Source of the DNA: CAMLIZ01 sp966212505
Lineage (GTDB): Bacteria > Pseudomonadota > Gammaproteobacteria > Burkholderiales > Burkholderiaceae_C
DNA: 64,000 nt
Assembly: GCA_966212505.1 (NCBI GenBank)
Contig: CBIHRS010000022.1
Location: 1 to 64,000 of the forward strand
Direction: 5' to 3'
Shown here: one piece after another, positions 46,976 to 55,655 of the stretch
Position numbering within the stretch: the first letter of the stretch is position 1
Layout of the letters: the number at the start of each line of letters is the position of its first letter
The notes under the pieces: generated by a model
What the model was told of the DNA's origin: nothing
The model's database searches: none
Seen by the model: the letters and a program-made list of their open reading frames with translations, nothing else
Position numbers and translations under genes: made by a program

Positions 46976-49813
46976 TCAGCCGGTGTTGCGCAGGCCGGCC
47001 GCCACGCCGTTGATCGAGATGTGGATGCCGCGCTGCACGCGTTCGTTGGCGGGGTCGCCTTCGCGCCGGTTGCGGTAGCGCCGCATCAGCTCGACCTGCA
47101 GGTGGTTCAGCGGGTCGAGGTAGGGGAAGCGGTGCTCGATCGAGCGCGCGAGCGACGGGTTGGAGGCCAGGCGCTGCGGCTCGCCGGTGATCAGCGACAC
47201 CGCCTCGGAGGTGGCCTCCCACTCGGCCTGGATCGCCGCGAAGATCTTCTTGCCGAGCTTCTTGTCCTCGACCAGCTCGACATAGCGCGCGGCCACGCGC
47301 AGGTCGCTCTTGGCCAGCACCATGTCCATGTTGGACAGCAGCGTGCGGAAGAACGGCCACTGCTTGTGCATGCGCTGCAGCAGCGCGAGGCGCTCCTTCC
47401 TGTTGACGCCGCGGGCCTCGAGGTAGTGCTTCACCGCCGAGCCGAAGCCGAACCAGCCCGGCAGCGCCACACGGCACTGGCCCCAGCTGAAGCCCCAGGG
47501 AATGGCGCGCAGGTCCTCGATCGCGCGGGTGGACTTGCGCGACGCGGGCCGCGAGCCGATGTTGAGCTCGGCGATCTCGCGGATCGGCGTGGCGGAGAAG
47601 AAGTAGTCGGTGAAGCCGCCGGTCTCGTACACCAGCTTGCGGTACGAGGCCATGCTGGCCTTCGACAGCTCGTCGGCCGCCTCGAGGAACGCCTTCGGCG
47701 CGCTCTTGGTCGGGTGCAGCAGCGTGGCTTCCAGCGTGGCCGCCACCAGCGTCTCGAGGTTGCGCCGGCCGATCTCGGGGTTGGCGTACTTGGAGGCGAT
47801 GACCTCGCCCTGCTCGGTGAGACGGATCTGGCCGTTCACGGTGCCCGGCGGCTGCGCGAGGATGGCCTGGTAGCTCGGGCCGCCGCCGCGGCCCACCGTG
47901 CCGCCGCGGCCGTGGAACAGGCGCAGCGTGATGTCGTGCGGGTCGCGCAGGCTGTCGAACAGCTCCACCAGCGCGATCTCGGCGCGGTAGAGCTCCCAGT
48001 TGCTGGTGAAGAAGCCGCCGTCCTTGTTGCTGTCGGAGTAGCCGAGCATGATGTCCTGCTCGCCGCCCGAGCGCTTGACCAGATCGAGCACGCCGGGCAG
48101 CTCGTAGAACTGCCGCATGATCGGCGCGGCGTTGCGCAGGTCGCCGATGGTCTCGAACAGCGGCACCACGATCAGGTCGGCGGTGGCGTGGTCGTCGAGC
48201 GTGCCGCGCAGCAGGCCGACTTCCTTCTGCAGCAGCAGCACCTCCAGCAGGTCGCTCACGTCTTCCGTGTGCGAGATGATGTAGTGGCGCAGCGCCTCGC
48301 GGCCATAGCGCGCGCGCATCTGCACCGCGGCCTCGAAGATCGCCAGCTCGCTCTCGGCCAGCTCCGAATAGGCATGGCCGCGCACGCGCAGCGGCCGTGC
48401 ATCGTTGAGCAGTTGCAGCAGCAGCAAGCGGCGGCCGTTCTCGTCGAGCGCCGAGTAGTCGACCTCCACGCGGGCGGTCTTCAGCAGCTCGGCCACCACG
48501 GCCTCGTGCTTGTCGGAGCTCTGGCGCAGGTCGACGGTGGCCAAGTGGAAGCCGAAGACCTGCACCGCGCGCATCAGCGGCGCGAGGCGCGGCGCGATCA
48601 GCGCCTGCGCATGGTGCGACTTCAGCGAGGCCTCGATCACGCGCAGGTCGGCCAGGAAATCGTCGGCGCTGGCGTACGGATCCTGTGGCGCCACCGCATG
48701 GCGCAGCGCCTCGGTGCCGGTCAGCTCGTGCAGCGTGGCGGCCAGGCGGGCATACATGCCGATCAGTGCGCGTCGATAGGGCTCGTCGTCGCGGTGCACG
48801 TTGTGGTCGGGCGAACGGGCCGCCAGCGCCTGCATCTCGGGCGTCACCGGCGCCAGCATGGCCGACACCGACAGCTCGGCGCCGAGCTCATGCACCTCGG
48901 TCAGGTAGAAGCGCAGCACCGTCTCGCTCTGGCGCGACAGCGCGCGCTTGAGCGTGCCGGCGGTCACGTTGGGATTGCCGTCGCGGTCGCCGCCGATCCA
49001 GTTGCCCATGCGGAAGAACGACGACACCGTGTGGCCCGGCAGCGCATGCTCAAGCTCCCGGTACATGCGCGGGATCTGGCGCAGGAAGGTCGAGTGGTAG
49101 TAGCTCAGCGCGGTCTCGATCTCGTCGCTGACCGTGAGCTTGGCGTAGCGCAGCATGCGCGTCTGCCACAGCTGGGTGACGCGGGCGCGGATCAGCGCCT
49201 CGTTCTCCTTCAGGTCGGCATCGGTGTGCAGGCGGTCGCGCTGCTCCACCAGCTCGGCGATGGCGCGCTCGGCATCGAGGATGCTCTTGCGCTGCACCTC
49301 GGTCGGGTGGGCGGTGAGCACCGGCGAGATGTAAGCGCGTTCCAGGATCTGGGCCACATCGGAGGCGCGGATGTCGGCCTGCGCGAGGCGCTCGAAGGTC
49401 AGCGCCAGCGAGCCTTCCTGCAGGTGGCCTTGCGCGCTGTGGTGCTCGCGCCGGCGCACGTGGTGGCGGTCTTCGGCGATGTTGGCCAGGTGCGAGAAAT
49501 AGCTGAACGCGCGGATCACGCTCACCGTCTGGTCACCCGACAGGTTCTTCAGCATGCGGTCGAGCACGCGGCCGGCCGAGGCGTCCTTCTTGAGCCGGTA
49601 CGCCACGGAGAGCTGGCGCACGCGCTCGATCAGCTCGAAGGCCTCCTTGCCTTCCTGCTCGCGGATCACATCGCCCAGGATGCGGCCGAGCAGGCGGATG
49701 TCGTCCATCAGCGGCCGGTTCTTCTCGGCGGCGTCGTCGGCGGTGCGGCGGGTGGTCTCGGCGGAGGGGCGGGAAGGCTTGGCGGTCTTGGCGACGGCGG
49801 TGGCGCGCGGCAT
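46976..49813 (-). CDS. ppc: phosphoenolpyruvate carboxylase
   Basis: A 945-residue enzyme that carboxylates PEP to oxaloacetate, refilling the TCA cycle. Recognised by the first catalytic motif VLTAHPTEVQRKS (His near 170), the second FHGRGGTVGRGGGPSY (near 630), the GYSDSNKDGGFFTSNW segment and the conserved C-terminus GLRNTG. Length is the usual one for bacterial PPC. The N-terminus MPRATAVAKTAKPSRPSAET is a variable linker. It stands alone, downstream of the TPR-protein gene (81 bp) with a palindromic region between, and upstream of the three secreted paralogs. Confidence 0.97.
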   Translation of the reverse strand: MPRATAVAKTAKPSRPSAETTRRTADDAAEKNRPLMDDIRLLGRILGDVIREQEGKEAFELIERVRQLSVAYRLKKDASAGRVLDRMLKNLSGDQTVSVIRAFSYFSHLANIAEDRHHVRRREHHSAQGHLQEGSLALTFERLAQADIRASDVAQILERAYISPVLTAHPTEVQRKSILDAERAIAELVEQRDRLHTDADLKENEALIRARVTQLWQTRMLRYAKLTVSDEIETALSYYHSTFLRQIPRMYRELEHALPGHTVSSFFRMGNWIGGDRDGNPNVTAGTLKRALSRQSETVLRFYLTEVHELGAELSVSAMLAPVTPEMQALAARSPDHNVHRDDEPYRRALIGMYARLAATLHELTGTEALRHAVAPQDPYASADDFLADLRVIEASLKSHHAQALIAPRLAPLMRAVQVFGFHLATVDLRQSSDKHEAVVAELLKTARVEVDYSALDENGRRLLLLQLLNDARPLRVRGHAYSELAESELAIFEAAVQMRARYGREALRHYIISHTEDVSDLLEVLLLQKEVGLLRGTLDDHATADLIVVPLFETIGDLRNAAPIMRQFYELPGVLDLVKRSGGEQDIMLGYSDSNKDGGFFTSNWELYRAEIALVELFDSLRDPHDITLRLFHGRGGTVGRGGGPSYQAILAQPPGTVNGQIRLTEQGEVIASKYANPEIGRRNLETLVAATLEATLLHPTKSAPKAFLEAADELSKASMASYRKLVYETGGFTDYFFSATPIREIAELNIGSRPASRKSTRAIEDLRAIPWGFSWGQCRVALPGWFGFGSAVKHYLEARGVNRKERLALLQRMHKQWPFFRTLLSNMDMVLAKSDLRVAARYVELVEDKKLGKKIFAAIQAEWEATSEAVSLITGEPQRLASNPSLARSIEHRFPYLDPLNHLQVELMRRYRNRREGDPANERVQRGIHISINGVAAGLRNTG

Positions 49814-49831
49814 GGGAGTCCTCGGCGATGT

Positions 49832-49864
49832 GTAACCTGGTTACCAATTTCAATGGTACCAGGG
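49832..49864. promoter_or_regulatory. overlapping inverted repeats upstream of ppc, candidate operator
   Basis: Two inverted repeats overlap in this 33-bp stretch, 19 bp before the ppc start: GTAACC-T-GGTTAC (49832-49844, perfect) and CCTGGTTACCA (49836-49846) paired with TGGTACCAGG (49854-49863, one extra T in the left arm). Position fits a repressor/activator site in the ppc 5' region, or a weak terminator for the upstream TPR gene whose stop is at 49895; no T-run follows, which disfavours a terminator. The factor is unknown. Confidence 0.4.
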
Positions 49865-49894
49865 GCCGGGGCCGGCCCGCCAGCCGGGCGCGTG

Positions 49895-51226
49895 TCAGGC
49901 GGCCGGATTCAAGGCTTCGAAATAGAACAGCTGGACCATTCGGCCGTTCTCGCGCGAATCGCCGAACAACTCGCTGATCGAGTGGAAAAAATCGCTGCGA
50001 TAGATCACCAGCCGGTTGAACCGCATCGGCACCTCGAACAACCACTCCCAGTCGCGATCGCGCTGCGCGAGGAACTCGGCGAACGGGCGGGTGCGGTCCA
50101 CCGGCGTCCAGCGGCGCTGGAAGGCCGCGAAGTCGCGGTAGCCGGCGGCCTGCAGCTGCCCGGGCTGCGGCAGCCGGTCGAAGCCTGTCTCGCGATGGCG
50201 CCAGAAGCTGGTGCCGCCGCGGCAGTGTTCGGGCGGGCTGAGGTAGAGCAGCGCGGCGAAGATGTTCTGCTGCGTCTGGCTGTCGACGTGGATGTCGCAG
50301 CGCGCACTGTCGGCCGCCACGCTGATGCGCACCGCGCCGTTGTCGGGCGAGATCCACTTGATGTCGCGGACCACCGCGCGGGCGATGCGGTCCATCAGCG
50401 GCTGGCAGGGCTGGCCGGGCGTCTGCGCACCGGGAAAATTGCCGTCGGCCGGCTGGCCGAGGCCGCCCTGGTAGGTGAGGGCCATCGCGTGTGCGCGGTA
50501 GGCCATCGGGTCGTCGATGAAGTCGTCGACCACGACGAGGTCGCGCTCGGCGCAGGCGGCCTGCAGCCGGGCGGGGCCGTCGCCGCGCTGGAATGTGTCG
50601 GCGCTGCGCAGCTTCATCCAGGCCGGCTCGGGGTCGCGTAGCGGCTCGCCCGCGAGCGCGAAGCCGATCGATTGCGTGCGGGCTAGCTCGGGTGCCAGCT
50701 GCAGCGCCCGTTGGTGGCTCTGCACCGCCTCGGGCAGGCGGTCGAGGTGGTAGCGCATCAGCGAGAGCGCATGGTGCAGCTGGCCCTGCTGCGGTGCCAG
50801 CTCGGTGGCGCGCGCGTAGTGCCGCTCGGCCTCGGGCAATTGCTCCAGCCGCGCGTGCAGTGCGGCCAGTGCGGCATGGGCCGCCGCGTCGTCGGGGGCC
50901 AGCTCGCAGGCCTTGCGCAGCTGCGCCAGCGCGTCGTCGAGCTGGCCGGCCTGCGCCAATGCGCGGCCCAGGTTCAGGCGGATGTTCGGATCCTCCGGAC
51001 GCAGGGTCGCGGCCTTGCGCATCAGCGCGATGCCGATCATTCCCTGGCCCAGCCCCAGGTAGGCCAGGCCGCTCAGGTGCAGCGCCTCGGGATGCTCGGG
51101 CTTCAGCGCGAGCGCCTGCTGGTAGTTCGAGAACGCGGCCTGCAGCTGGCCCCGCGCGTGGAGCTCGCGGCCCTGGGCGAGCAGGGTGTCGGCATCGGGT
51201 GTGGAACTGGATTTCTTGGCAGCCAT
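49895..51226 (-). CDS. TPR protein with a C-terminal 2OG-Fe(II) oxygenase-like domain (DUF6445 type)
   Basis: A 443-residue protein. The N-terminal half is a series of TPR repeats (LAQGRELHARGQLQAAFSNY, PEHPEALHLSGLAYLGLGQG, LGRALAQAGQLDDALAQLRK, HARLEQLPEAERHYARATEL), the C-terminal half starts VVVDDFIDDPMAYRAHAMAL, then has FPGAQTPGQP, CDIHVDSQTQQNIFAALLYL (HxD iron ligand), CRGGTSFWRH and RFNRLVIYRSDFFHSI (distal His and Arg). The HxD...H pattern fits a 2-oxoglutarate iron oxygenase fold, as in DUF6445 proteins; substrate unknown. ATG 51226 is divergent from hemC (87 bp). It lies upstream of ppc in the same direction. Confidence 0.8.
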   Translation of the reverse strand: MAAKKSSSTPDADTLLAQGRELHARGQLQAAFSNYQQALALKPEHPEALHLSGLAYLGLGQGMIGIALMRKAATLRPEDPNIRLNLGRALAQAGQLDDALAQLRKACELAPDDAAAHAALAALHARLEQLPEAERHYARATELAPQQGQLHHALSLMRYHLDRLPEAVQSHQRALQLAPELARTQSIGFALAGEPLRDPEPAWMKLRSADTFQRGDGPARLQAACAERDLVVVDDFIDDPMAYRAHAMALTYQGGLGQPADGNFPGAQTPGQPCQPLMDRIARAVVRDIKWISPDNGAVRISVAADSARCDIHVDSQTQQNIFAALLYLSPPEHCRGGTSFWRHRETGFDRLPQPGQLQAAGYRDFAAFQRRWTPVDRTRPFAEFLAQRDRDWEWLFEVPMRFNRLVIYRSDFFHSISELFGDSRENGRMVQLFYFEALNPAA

Positions 51227-51313
51227 GCGCGGATTGTGCGGCGCACCCTCGAACTTGCGCTGCCGCAAGGGCAACGCACGAGGCCGCGGGGATCGCCTGC
51301 TAGCATCCCCCGC

Positions 51314-52246
51314 ATGCCAGACACCCTCATCATCGCCACCCGCGAGAGCCGGCTCGCGCTGTGGCAGGCCGAGCATGTGCGCGACCTGCTGCGCGAGCGC
51401 TTCGGCCTCGCGGTCGACCTGCTGGGCATGACCACCCGCGGCGACCAGATCCTCGACCGCACGCTGTCCAAGGTGGGCGGCAAGGGCCTGTTCGTCAAGG
51501 AGCTCGAGACCGCGCTCGAGGAAGGCCGCGCGCAGCTCGCGGTGCATTCGCTGAAGGACGTGCCGATGGATCTGCCGGCCGGCTTTGCGCTGGCCGCGGT
51601 GCTGGAGCGCGAAGACCCGCGCGATGCGCTGGTGTCGCCGCGCTACGCCTCGCTCGACGAGCTGCCGCAGGGCGCCTGCGTCGGCACCTCCAGCCTGCGC
51701 CGCGTGGTGCAGCTCAAGACCCTGCGGCCCGACCTGCGCATCGAGCCGCTGCGCGGCAACCTCGACACGCGCCTGCGCAAGCTCGACGACGGCCAGTACG
51801 ACGCGATCGTGCTCGCGGCCGCCGGCCTCAAGCGGCTGGGGCTGGCGAGCCGCATCCGTGCGGTGTTCGATGCGGCGCAGATGATCCCCGCTGCCGGGCA
51901 GGGCGCACTGGGCATCGAGGTGCGCGAAGACGACGCCCCGCTGCGCGAGCGGCTGGCCGGCCTGATCCACCGGCCCACCTGGCTGGCGGCCCATGCGGAG
52001 CGCGCGGTGTCGCGTGCGCTTTGCGGCAGCTGCAGCATGCCGCTGGCCGCGCACGCCACGCTCGACGGCCAAACGATGCGGCTGCAGGCCGCGCTCGGCC
52101 ATCCCGAGCAGTTCGACCGGCCGCTGCTGCGGGTGACGCTGGAGGCGGCGGTCGCCGATGAGATTTCCGCACGTGCGCTCGGCGAGCGCGCCGCTGCAGC
52201 GCTCCGGTCACAGGGCGCCGACGGCTATCTGCCGCCACGCACCTGA
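51314..52246 (+). CDS. hemC: porphobilinogen deaminase
   Basis: A 310-residue enzyme that joins four porphobilinogens to hydroxymethylbilane in haem and sirohaem synthesis. Seen: IIATRESRLALWQAEHV, TRGDQILDRTLSKVGGKGLFVKELE (split by Gly-rich), LKDVPMDLP, GTSSLRR, RGNLDTRLRKLDDGQYDAIVLAAAG and the cofactor-Cys segment CGSCSMPLAAHA (dipyrromethane Cys near 240). It is the first gene of hemC-hemD-hemX-hemY; hemD starts 7 bp after its stop. Confidence 0.97.
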   Translation: MPDTLIIATRESRLALWQAEHVRDLLRERFGLAVDLLGMTTRGDQILDRTLSKVGGKGLFVKELETALEEGRAQLAVHSLKDVPMDLPAGFALAAVLEREDPRDALVSPRYASLDELPQGACVGTSSLRRVVQLKTLRPDLRIEPLRGNLDTRLRKLDDGQYDAIVLAAAGLKRLGLASRIRAVFDAAQMIPAAGQGALGIEVREDDAPLRERLAGLIHRPTWLAAHAERAVSRALCGSCSMPLAAHATLDGQTMRLQAALGHPEQFDRPLLRVTLEAAVADEISARALGERAAAALRSQGADGYLPPRT

Positions 52247-52253
52247 ACCCTTG

Positions 52254-53009
52254 ATGCGCGTGCTGGTGACACGGCCGCAGCCCCAGGCCGACGACTGGGT
52301 GGCCCGGTTGCGCGCCGAAGGGGTCGATGCCCATGCGCTGCCGCTGATCGCGATCGGCGACCCGGCCGATGCCAGCCCGGTGCGCGATGCCTGGCAAGAG
52401 CTCGGCAGCCATGCGCTCGCGGTGTTCGTCAGCCCCAACGCGGTGGCCCGCTTCTTCGCGCAGCAGCCTGCGGGGCTGGCATGGCCCGCGGCCACCTGGG
52501 CCGGCGCCACCGGCCCCGGCACCTCGGCCGCATTGGCCGCCGCCGGCGTGCCGGCGGGCTCCATCGTCGAGCCGCCGGCCGATGCGGGGCAGTTCGATTC
52601 CGAGGCCTTGTGGGCCTGCCTCGCGCCGATGCGCGACTGGCGCGGCACCCGGGTGCTGATCGTGCGTGGCGAAGGCGGGCGCGACTGGCTGGCCGGCACG
52701 CTGCAGTCGCAGGGCGCACAGGTGCGCTTCGTCGAGGCCTATCGCCGAGCGGCGCCCCAGCTCGATGCGCCGCAGCAGGCGCTGCTGGCCCAGGCGGCGG
52801 CGCAGCCGGCGCAGCACCTGTGGCTCTTCAGCAGCTCCGAGGCCATCGGCCACCTGCGCGAGCTGGCGCCGCAGGCCGACTGGCGCCAGGCGCGGGCCCT
52901 GGCCTCGCATCCCCGCATCGCGGCCACCGCCCGGGCGTTGGGCTTCGGCCACGTCGAGCAGGTCGGGCCGGCGTTTTCCGTGGTGTTGCAGGCGGTGAAG
53001 GGGGCCTGA
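52254..53009 (+). CDS. hemD: uroporphyrinogen-III synthase
   Basis: A 251-residue two-domain protein that cyclises and inverts ring D of hydroxymethylbilane. HemD sequences diverge strongly, but MRVLVTRPQPQADDWVARLR, LAVFVSPNAVARFFAQQP, RVLIVRGEGGRDWLAGTLQS and LFSSSEAIGHLRELA are typical, and the place after hemC (7 bp) supports it. hemX follows 21 bp later. Confidence 0.93.
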   Translation: MRVLVTRPQPQADDWVARLRAEGVDAHALPLIAIGDPADASPVRDAWQELGSHALAVFVSPNAVARFFAQQPAGLAWPAATWAGATGPGTSAALAAAGVPAGSIVEPPADAGQFDSEALWACLAPMRDWRGTRVLIVRGEGGRDWLAGTLQSQGAQVRFVEAYRRAAPQLDAPQQALLAQAAAQPAQHLWLFSSSEAIGHLRELAPQADWRQARALASHPRIAATARALGFGHVEQVGPAFSVVLQAVKGA

Positions 53010-53030
53010 CTACATACAATCGCCCGCACC

Positions 53031-54200
53031 GTGAACCAGCCGTTGCCGCCGTCTTCCTCCCCATCGCCTGCCGAAGCGCTGCCGTCGCAGCCGCTGCCGG
53101 TGCCCGTGATGCCCACTCCCTCGGCGAGCGCGTCGTTCGGCGTGCGCTGGCTCACCGTGGGGGCCATCCTGCTCGGTGTGGTCACCGTGGGCAGCCTGGC
53201 GCTGGCGCTCAGCGTGCAGCAGCGCGTGCGCTCGCTGGAGCGCGAGCTGGTCAAGCGCCAGCAGGAGAGCCAGACCGAAGCCGCCGAGGCCCGCGTGGTC
53301 GCGCGCCAGGCCCAGGACGTGTCGCGCGATGCGGCCGCCAAGGTCGCGGTGCTCGATGCCCGCGTCAGCGAGGCCTCGCTGCAGCGCAGCCAGATCGAAG
53401 ACCTGATCCAGTCGCTCTCGCGCTCGCGCGACGAGAACATCGTGTCCGACGTGGAGTCGGCGCTGCGCGTGGCGCTGCAGCAGAGCGCCATCACCGGCAG
53501 CGCCGAGCCGCTGGTGGCCGCGCTGCGGCAGTCCGACGAGCGGCTGGCGCGCTACAACCAGCCGCGGCTGGAGCGTGTGCGCCGCGCGATCGCGCGCGAC
53601 CTCGACCGCGTCAAGGCCGTCGGCGTGGTCGATATCTCGGCGCTGACGATCAAGCTCGACGAGGCCGTGCGCCTGGTCGACGAGCTGCCGCTGCTGTCGG
53701 TGGCGGCCGAGGCGCACAAGGGCCGCACCACGGCGCAGGCCGCGGCCCAGCAGGCGGCCAAGGCTGCTGCCAGTGCCGCGTCGGCGCCGCAGCCCACGCG
53801 CGGCCGCGACGGCGATGCCTGGCTGCGCTGGGTGGCCGATGGCTGGCACACGGTGTCGCAGCAGGTGTGGGATGAGACCCGCGCGCTGGTGCGGGTGACC
53901 CGCATCGACGTGCCCGAGGCCATGCTGGTGGCGCCCGAGCAGGCCTACTTCCTGCGCGAGAACCTCAAGCTGCGCCTGCTGAACGCGCGGCTCGCGCTGC
54001 TGAGCCGCCAGTTCGAGACGGCGCAGACCGACCTGCGCGACGTGCAGGGCGCGCTCGACCGCTACTTCGACCGCAGCACCAAGCGCGTGGGCAATGCCAG
54101 CGAGCTGGTGCGGCAGGTGGCCTCTCAGGCCCGGCTCGTCAGCGTGCCGCGCCCCGACGAAACCCTGGCCGCGCTCACCGCCGCGGCCGCGGGCCGCTGA
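53031..54200 (+). CDS. hemX: HemX, membrane-anchored coiled-coil protein of the haem operon
   Basis: A 389-residue protein with GTG start at 53031. A Pro-rich N-terminus (residues 1-35), one membrane helix (WLTVGAILLGVVTVGSLALA), a periplasmic coiled coil (about 65-150: RSLERELVKRQQESQTEAAE, AKVAVLDARVSEASLQRSQI) and a mixed C-terminal domain. Often annotated as uroporphyrinogen-III C-methyltransferase, but no SUMT motif is present. Betaproteobacterial hemX genes of this type sit between hemD and hemY; function is not settled. Confidence 0.88.
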   Translation: MNQPLPPSSSPSPAEALPSQPLPVPVMPTPSASASFGVRWLTVGAILLGVVTVGSLALALSVQQRVRSLERELVKRQQESQTEAAEARVVARQAQDVSRDAAAKVAVLDARVSEASLQRSQIEDLIQSLSRSRDENIVSDVESALRVALQQSAITGSAEPLVAALRQSDERLARYNQPRLERVRRAIARDLDRVKAVGVVDISALTIKLDEAVRLVDELPLLSVAAEAHKGRTTAQAAAQQAAKAAASAASAPQPTRGRDGDAWLRWVADGWHTVSQQVWDETRALVRVTRIDVPEAMLVAPEQAYFLRENLKLRLLNARLALLSRQFETAQTDLRDVQGALDRYFDRSTKRVGNASELVRQVASQARLVSVPRPDETLAALTAAAAGR

Positions 54201-54218
54201 ACGGAAGACCCGGGCACG

Positions 54219-55466
54219 ATGCGCACCGTCATCTGGCTGGTCCTGCTGTTCGCCGCGGCCGTGGTGGCCGCCTCCACGCTGGGCCGCAACGACGGCCTCG
54301 TGAGCTTCTACTGGGGCAGCTGGCGGCTCGACCTCTCGCTCAACCTCTTCCTGTTCGGCTTCTTCGTCAGCTGCGTGGTGCTGGTCACCGTGATCCAGGG
54401 CATGCATGCGCTGCTGAGCCTGCCGGCGCGAGCCCGCGAGTGGCGTGTGCTGCGGCGCGAGCGTGCGGCCCAGGGCGCGCTGCGCGAAGCGCTGGCCGAG
54501 CTGTTCGCCGGCCGCTACAGCCGCGCGCAAAAGGCCGCGCAGCGTGCACTGACCATCCAGGAAAGCACGCCCGAACTCGAGAACGACCAGGAGCTGCGCG
54601 TGCTGAGCCACCTGCTGGCGGCGAGCAGCCTGCACCGCCTGCTAGACCGGCCGCGCCGCGACGAACAGCTGCGCCGCGTGTTCCAGCTCTCGCGCCGCAG
54701 CGCCGTGCCGCGCGCCGTCGACGACGGTGCCCGCCTGCTCGCGGCCGAATGGGCGCTGGATGACCGCAATGCCGCGCGCGCGCTCGAGCTGCTGTCGGAG
54801 CTGCCGGCCGGCACCGCGCGCCGCACGCAGGCGCTGCGGATCAAGCTGCAGGCCAGCCGCCTCGACCACCAGCCGCTCGAGGCGCTGCGCACCGCGCGCC
54901 TGCTGGCCAAGCACCAGGGCTTCTCGCGGGTGGCTGCCCAGGGCCTGCTGCGCTCGCTGGCCTGCGAGGCGCTCGACTCCGCCCACGATGCCGACCAGCT
55001 GCGCCGCGTCTGGCAGCAGTTCGACGCGGCCGACCGGCGCGACCCCTGGGTGGCCTCGCGTGCCGCACAGCGCGCGGCGGCGCTCGGCGCTCACGACGAA
55101 GGCCGCAGCTGGCTGCGCCCCTTCTGGGATCGCATGGGCGAGCTGCAGGCCGACGAGCGCACCGAGCTGGCGGGCGCGCTGATCGAGGTGATCGACGGCC
55201 TGGGCCCCGACTGGCTGCCGCGGCTGGAGGCGGCGCTTACCGCTTTCTCGCACGAGCCCGCCGTGGTGGCGGCCGTGGGCGCGGCGTTTGCCGAGCGTCA
55301 GCTGTGGGGCAAGGCCCGGCGCCTGCTCGAAGACGCAGCCCGCTCGCCGCAGCTGGAGGGCCGGATGCGCCGCCGCGCCTGGCGCCAGCTGGCTGACCTG
55401 GCCCGGCAGGATGGCGACGAAGACCGGGCGGCCGAGTGCGAGCAGGAAGCCGCCCGCATCGATTGA
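54219..55466 (+). CDS. hemY: HemY, TPR-like protein of the haem operon
   Basis: A 415-residue protein. Two N-terminal membrane helices (VIWLVLLFAAAVVAASTLG and LSLNLFLFGFFVSCVVLVTV) with GLVSFYWGSWRLDLSL between, then a helical HemY_N/TPR-type domain (ALREALAELFAGRYSRAQKA, LNLAR-like repeats such as LSHLLAASSLHRLLDRPRR). This is the E. coli-type HemY (not protoporphyrinogen oxidase), which accompanies hemX. Last gene of the operon; it ends 49 bp before the tRNA gene. Confidence 0.9.
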   Translation: MRTVIWLVLLFAAAVVAASTLGRNDGLVSFYWGSWRLDLSLNLFLFGFFVSCVVLVTVIQGMHALLSLPARAREWRVLRRERAAQGALREALAELFAGRYSRAQKAAQRALTIQESTPELENDQELRVLSHLLAASSLHRLLDRPRRDEQLRRVFQLSRRSAVPRAVDDGARLLAAEWALDDRNAARALELLSELPAGTARRTQALRIKLQASRLDHQPLEALRTARLLAKHQGFSRVAAQGLLRSLACEALDSAHDADQLRRVWQQFDAADRRDPWVASRAAQRAAALGAHDEGRSWLRPFWDRMGELQADERTELAGALIEVIDGLGPDWLPRLEAALTAFSHEPAVVAAVGAAFAERQLWGKARRLLEDAARSPQLEGRMRRRAWRQLADLARQDGDEDRAAECEQEAARID

Positions 55467-55475
55467 ACAAGAAAG

Positions 55476-55505
55476 TTGTACAGATCCGGAATTTGCCGTT
55501 ATACT
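55476..55505 (+). promoter_or_regulatory. sigma-70-type promoter of the tRNA-Arg gene
   Basis: A -35 box TTGTAC (55476-55481) and a -10 box TATACT (55500-55505) are separated by 18 bp, and the mature tRNA begins 10 nt after the -10. The segment is also AT-richer than the surrounding genome, as expected for a strong stable-RNA promoter. The -10 differs from the consensus TATAAT at one position. Transcription would continue to the terminator at 55612-55646. Confidence 0.75.
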
Positions 55506-55515
55506 GCGAGGCTTC

Positions 55516-55592
55516 GCGGCTGTAGCTCAGTTGGATAGAGTACTTGGCTACGAACCAAGGGGTCGTGGGTTCGAATCCTGCCAGCCGCGCCA
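55516..55592 (+). tRNA. tRNA-Arg (ACG anticodon)
   Basis: A complete 77-nt tRNA: acceptor stem GCGGCTG paired with CAGCCGC, discriminator G and encoded CCA; D-arm GCTCAGTTGGATAGAGT; anticodon stem CTTGG/CCAAG with loop CTACGAA and anticodon ACG at its positions 34-36; T-loop TTCGAAT. ACG is read as ICG for CGN Arg codons. The T stem contains two G-T pairs but is otherwise standard. Confidence 0.97.
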
Positions 55593-55611
55593 GAATTTCG
55601 GTTCTAGATCA

Positions 55612-55646
55612 ACGCCTCAGAGGTGCAAGCCTCTGAGGCGTTTTTC
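55612..55646 (+). terminator. Rho-independent terminator after tRNA-Arg
   Basis: A perfect 12-bp stem ACGCCTCAGAGG (55612-55623) / CCTCTGAGGCGT (55630-55641) with a 6-nt loop TGCAAG, followed by a T-run (55641-55645). It lies 20 nt after the tRNA CCA. Its left-going counterpart would serve the LysR gene that ends at 55656, since the A tract on the left (aa) is short; a bidirectional role is possible but weaker. Confidence 0.93.
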
Positions 55647-55655
55647 TTTGCGCCC

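Noticed and set aside
46964..50641. Plus-strand open frame of 1225 codons
   Set aside because: It is antisense to ppc and the TPR protein, with composition typical of GC-rich shadows (His/Gln/Arg/Ala runs) and no domain.
53031..54200. HemX as uroporphyrinogen-III methyltransferase
   Set aside because: No SAM-binding or SUMT motif; the protein is a membrane helix plus coiled coil.
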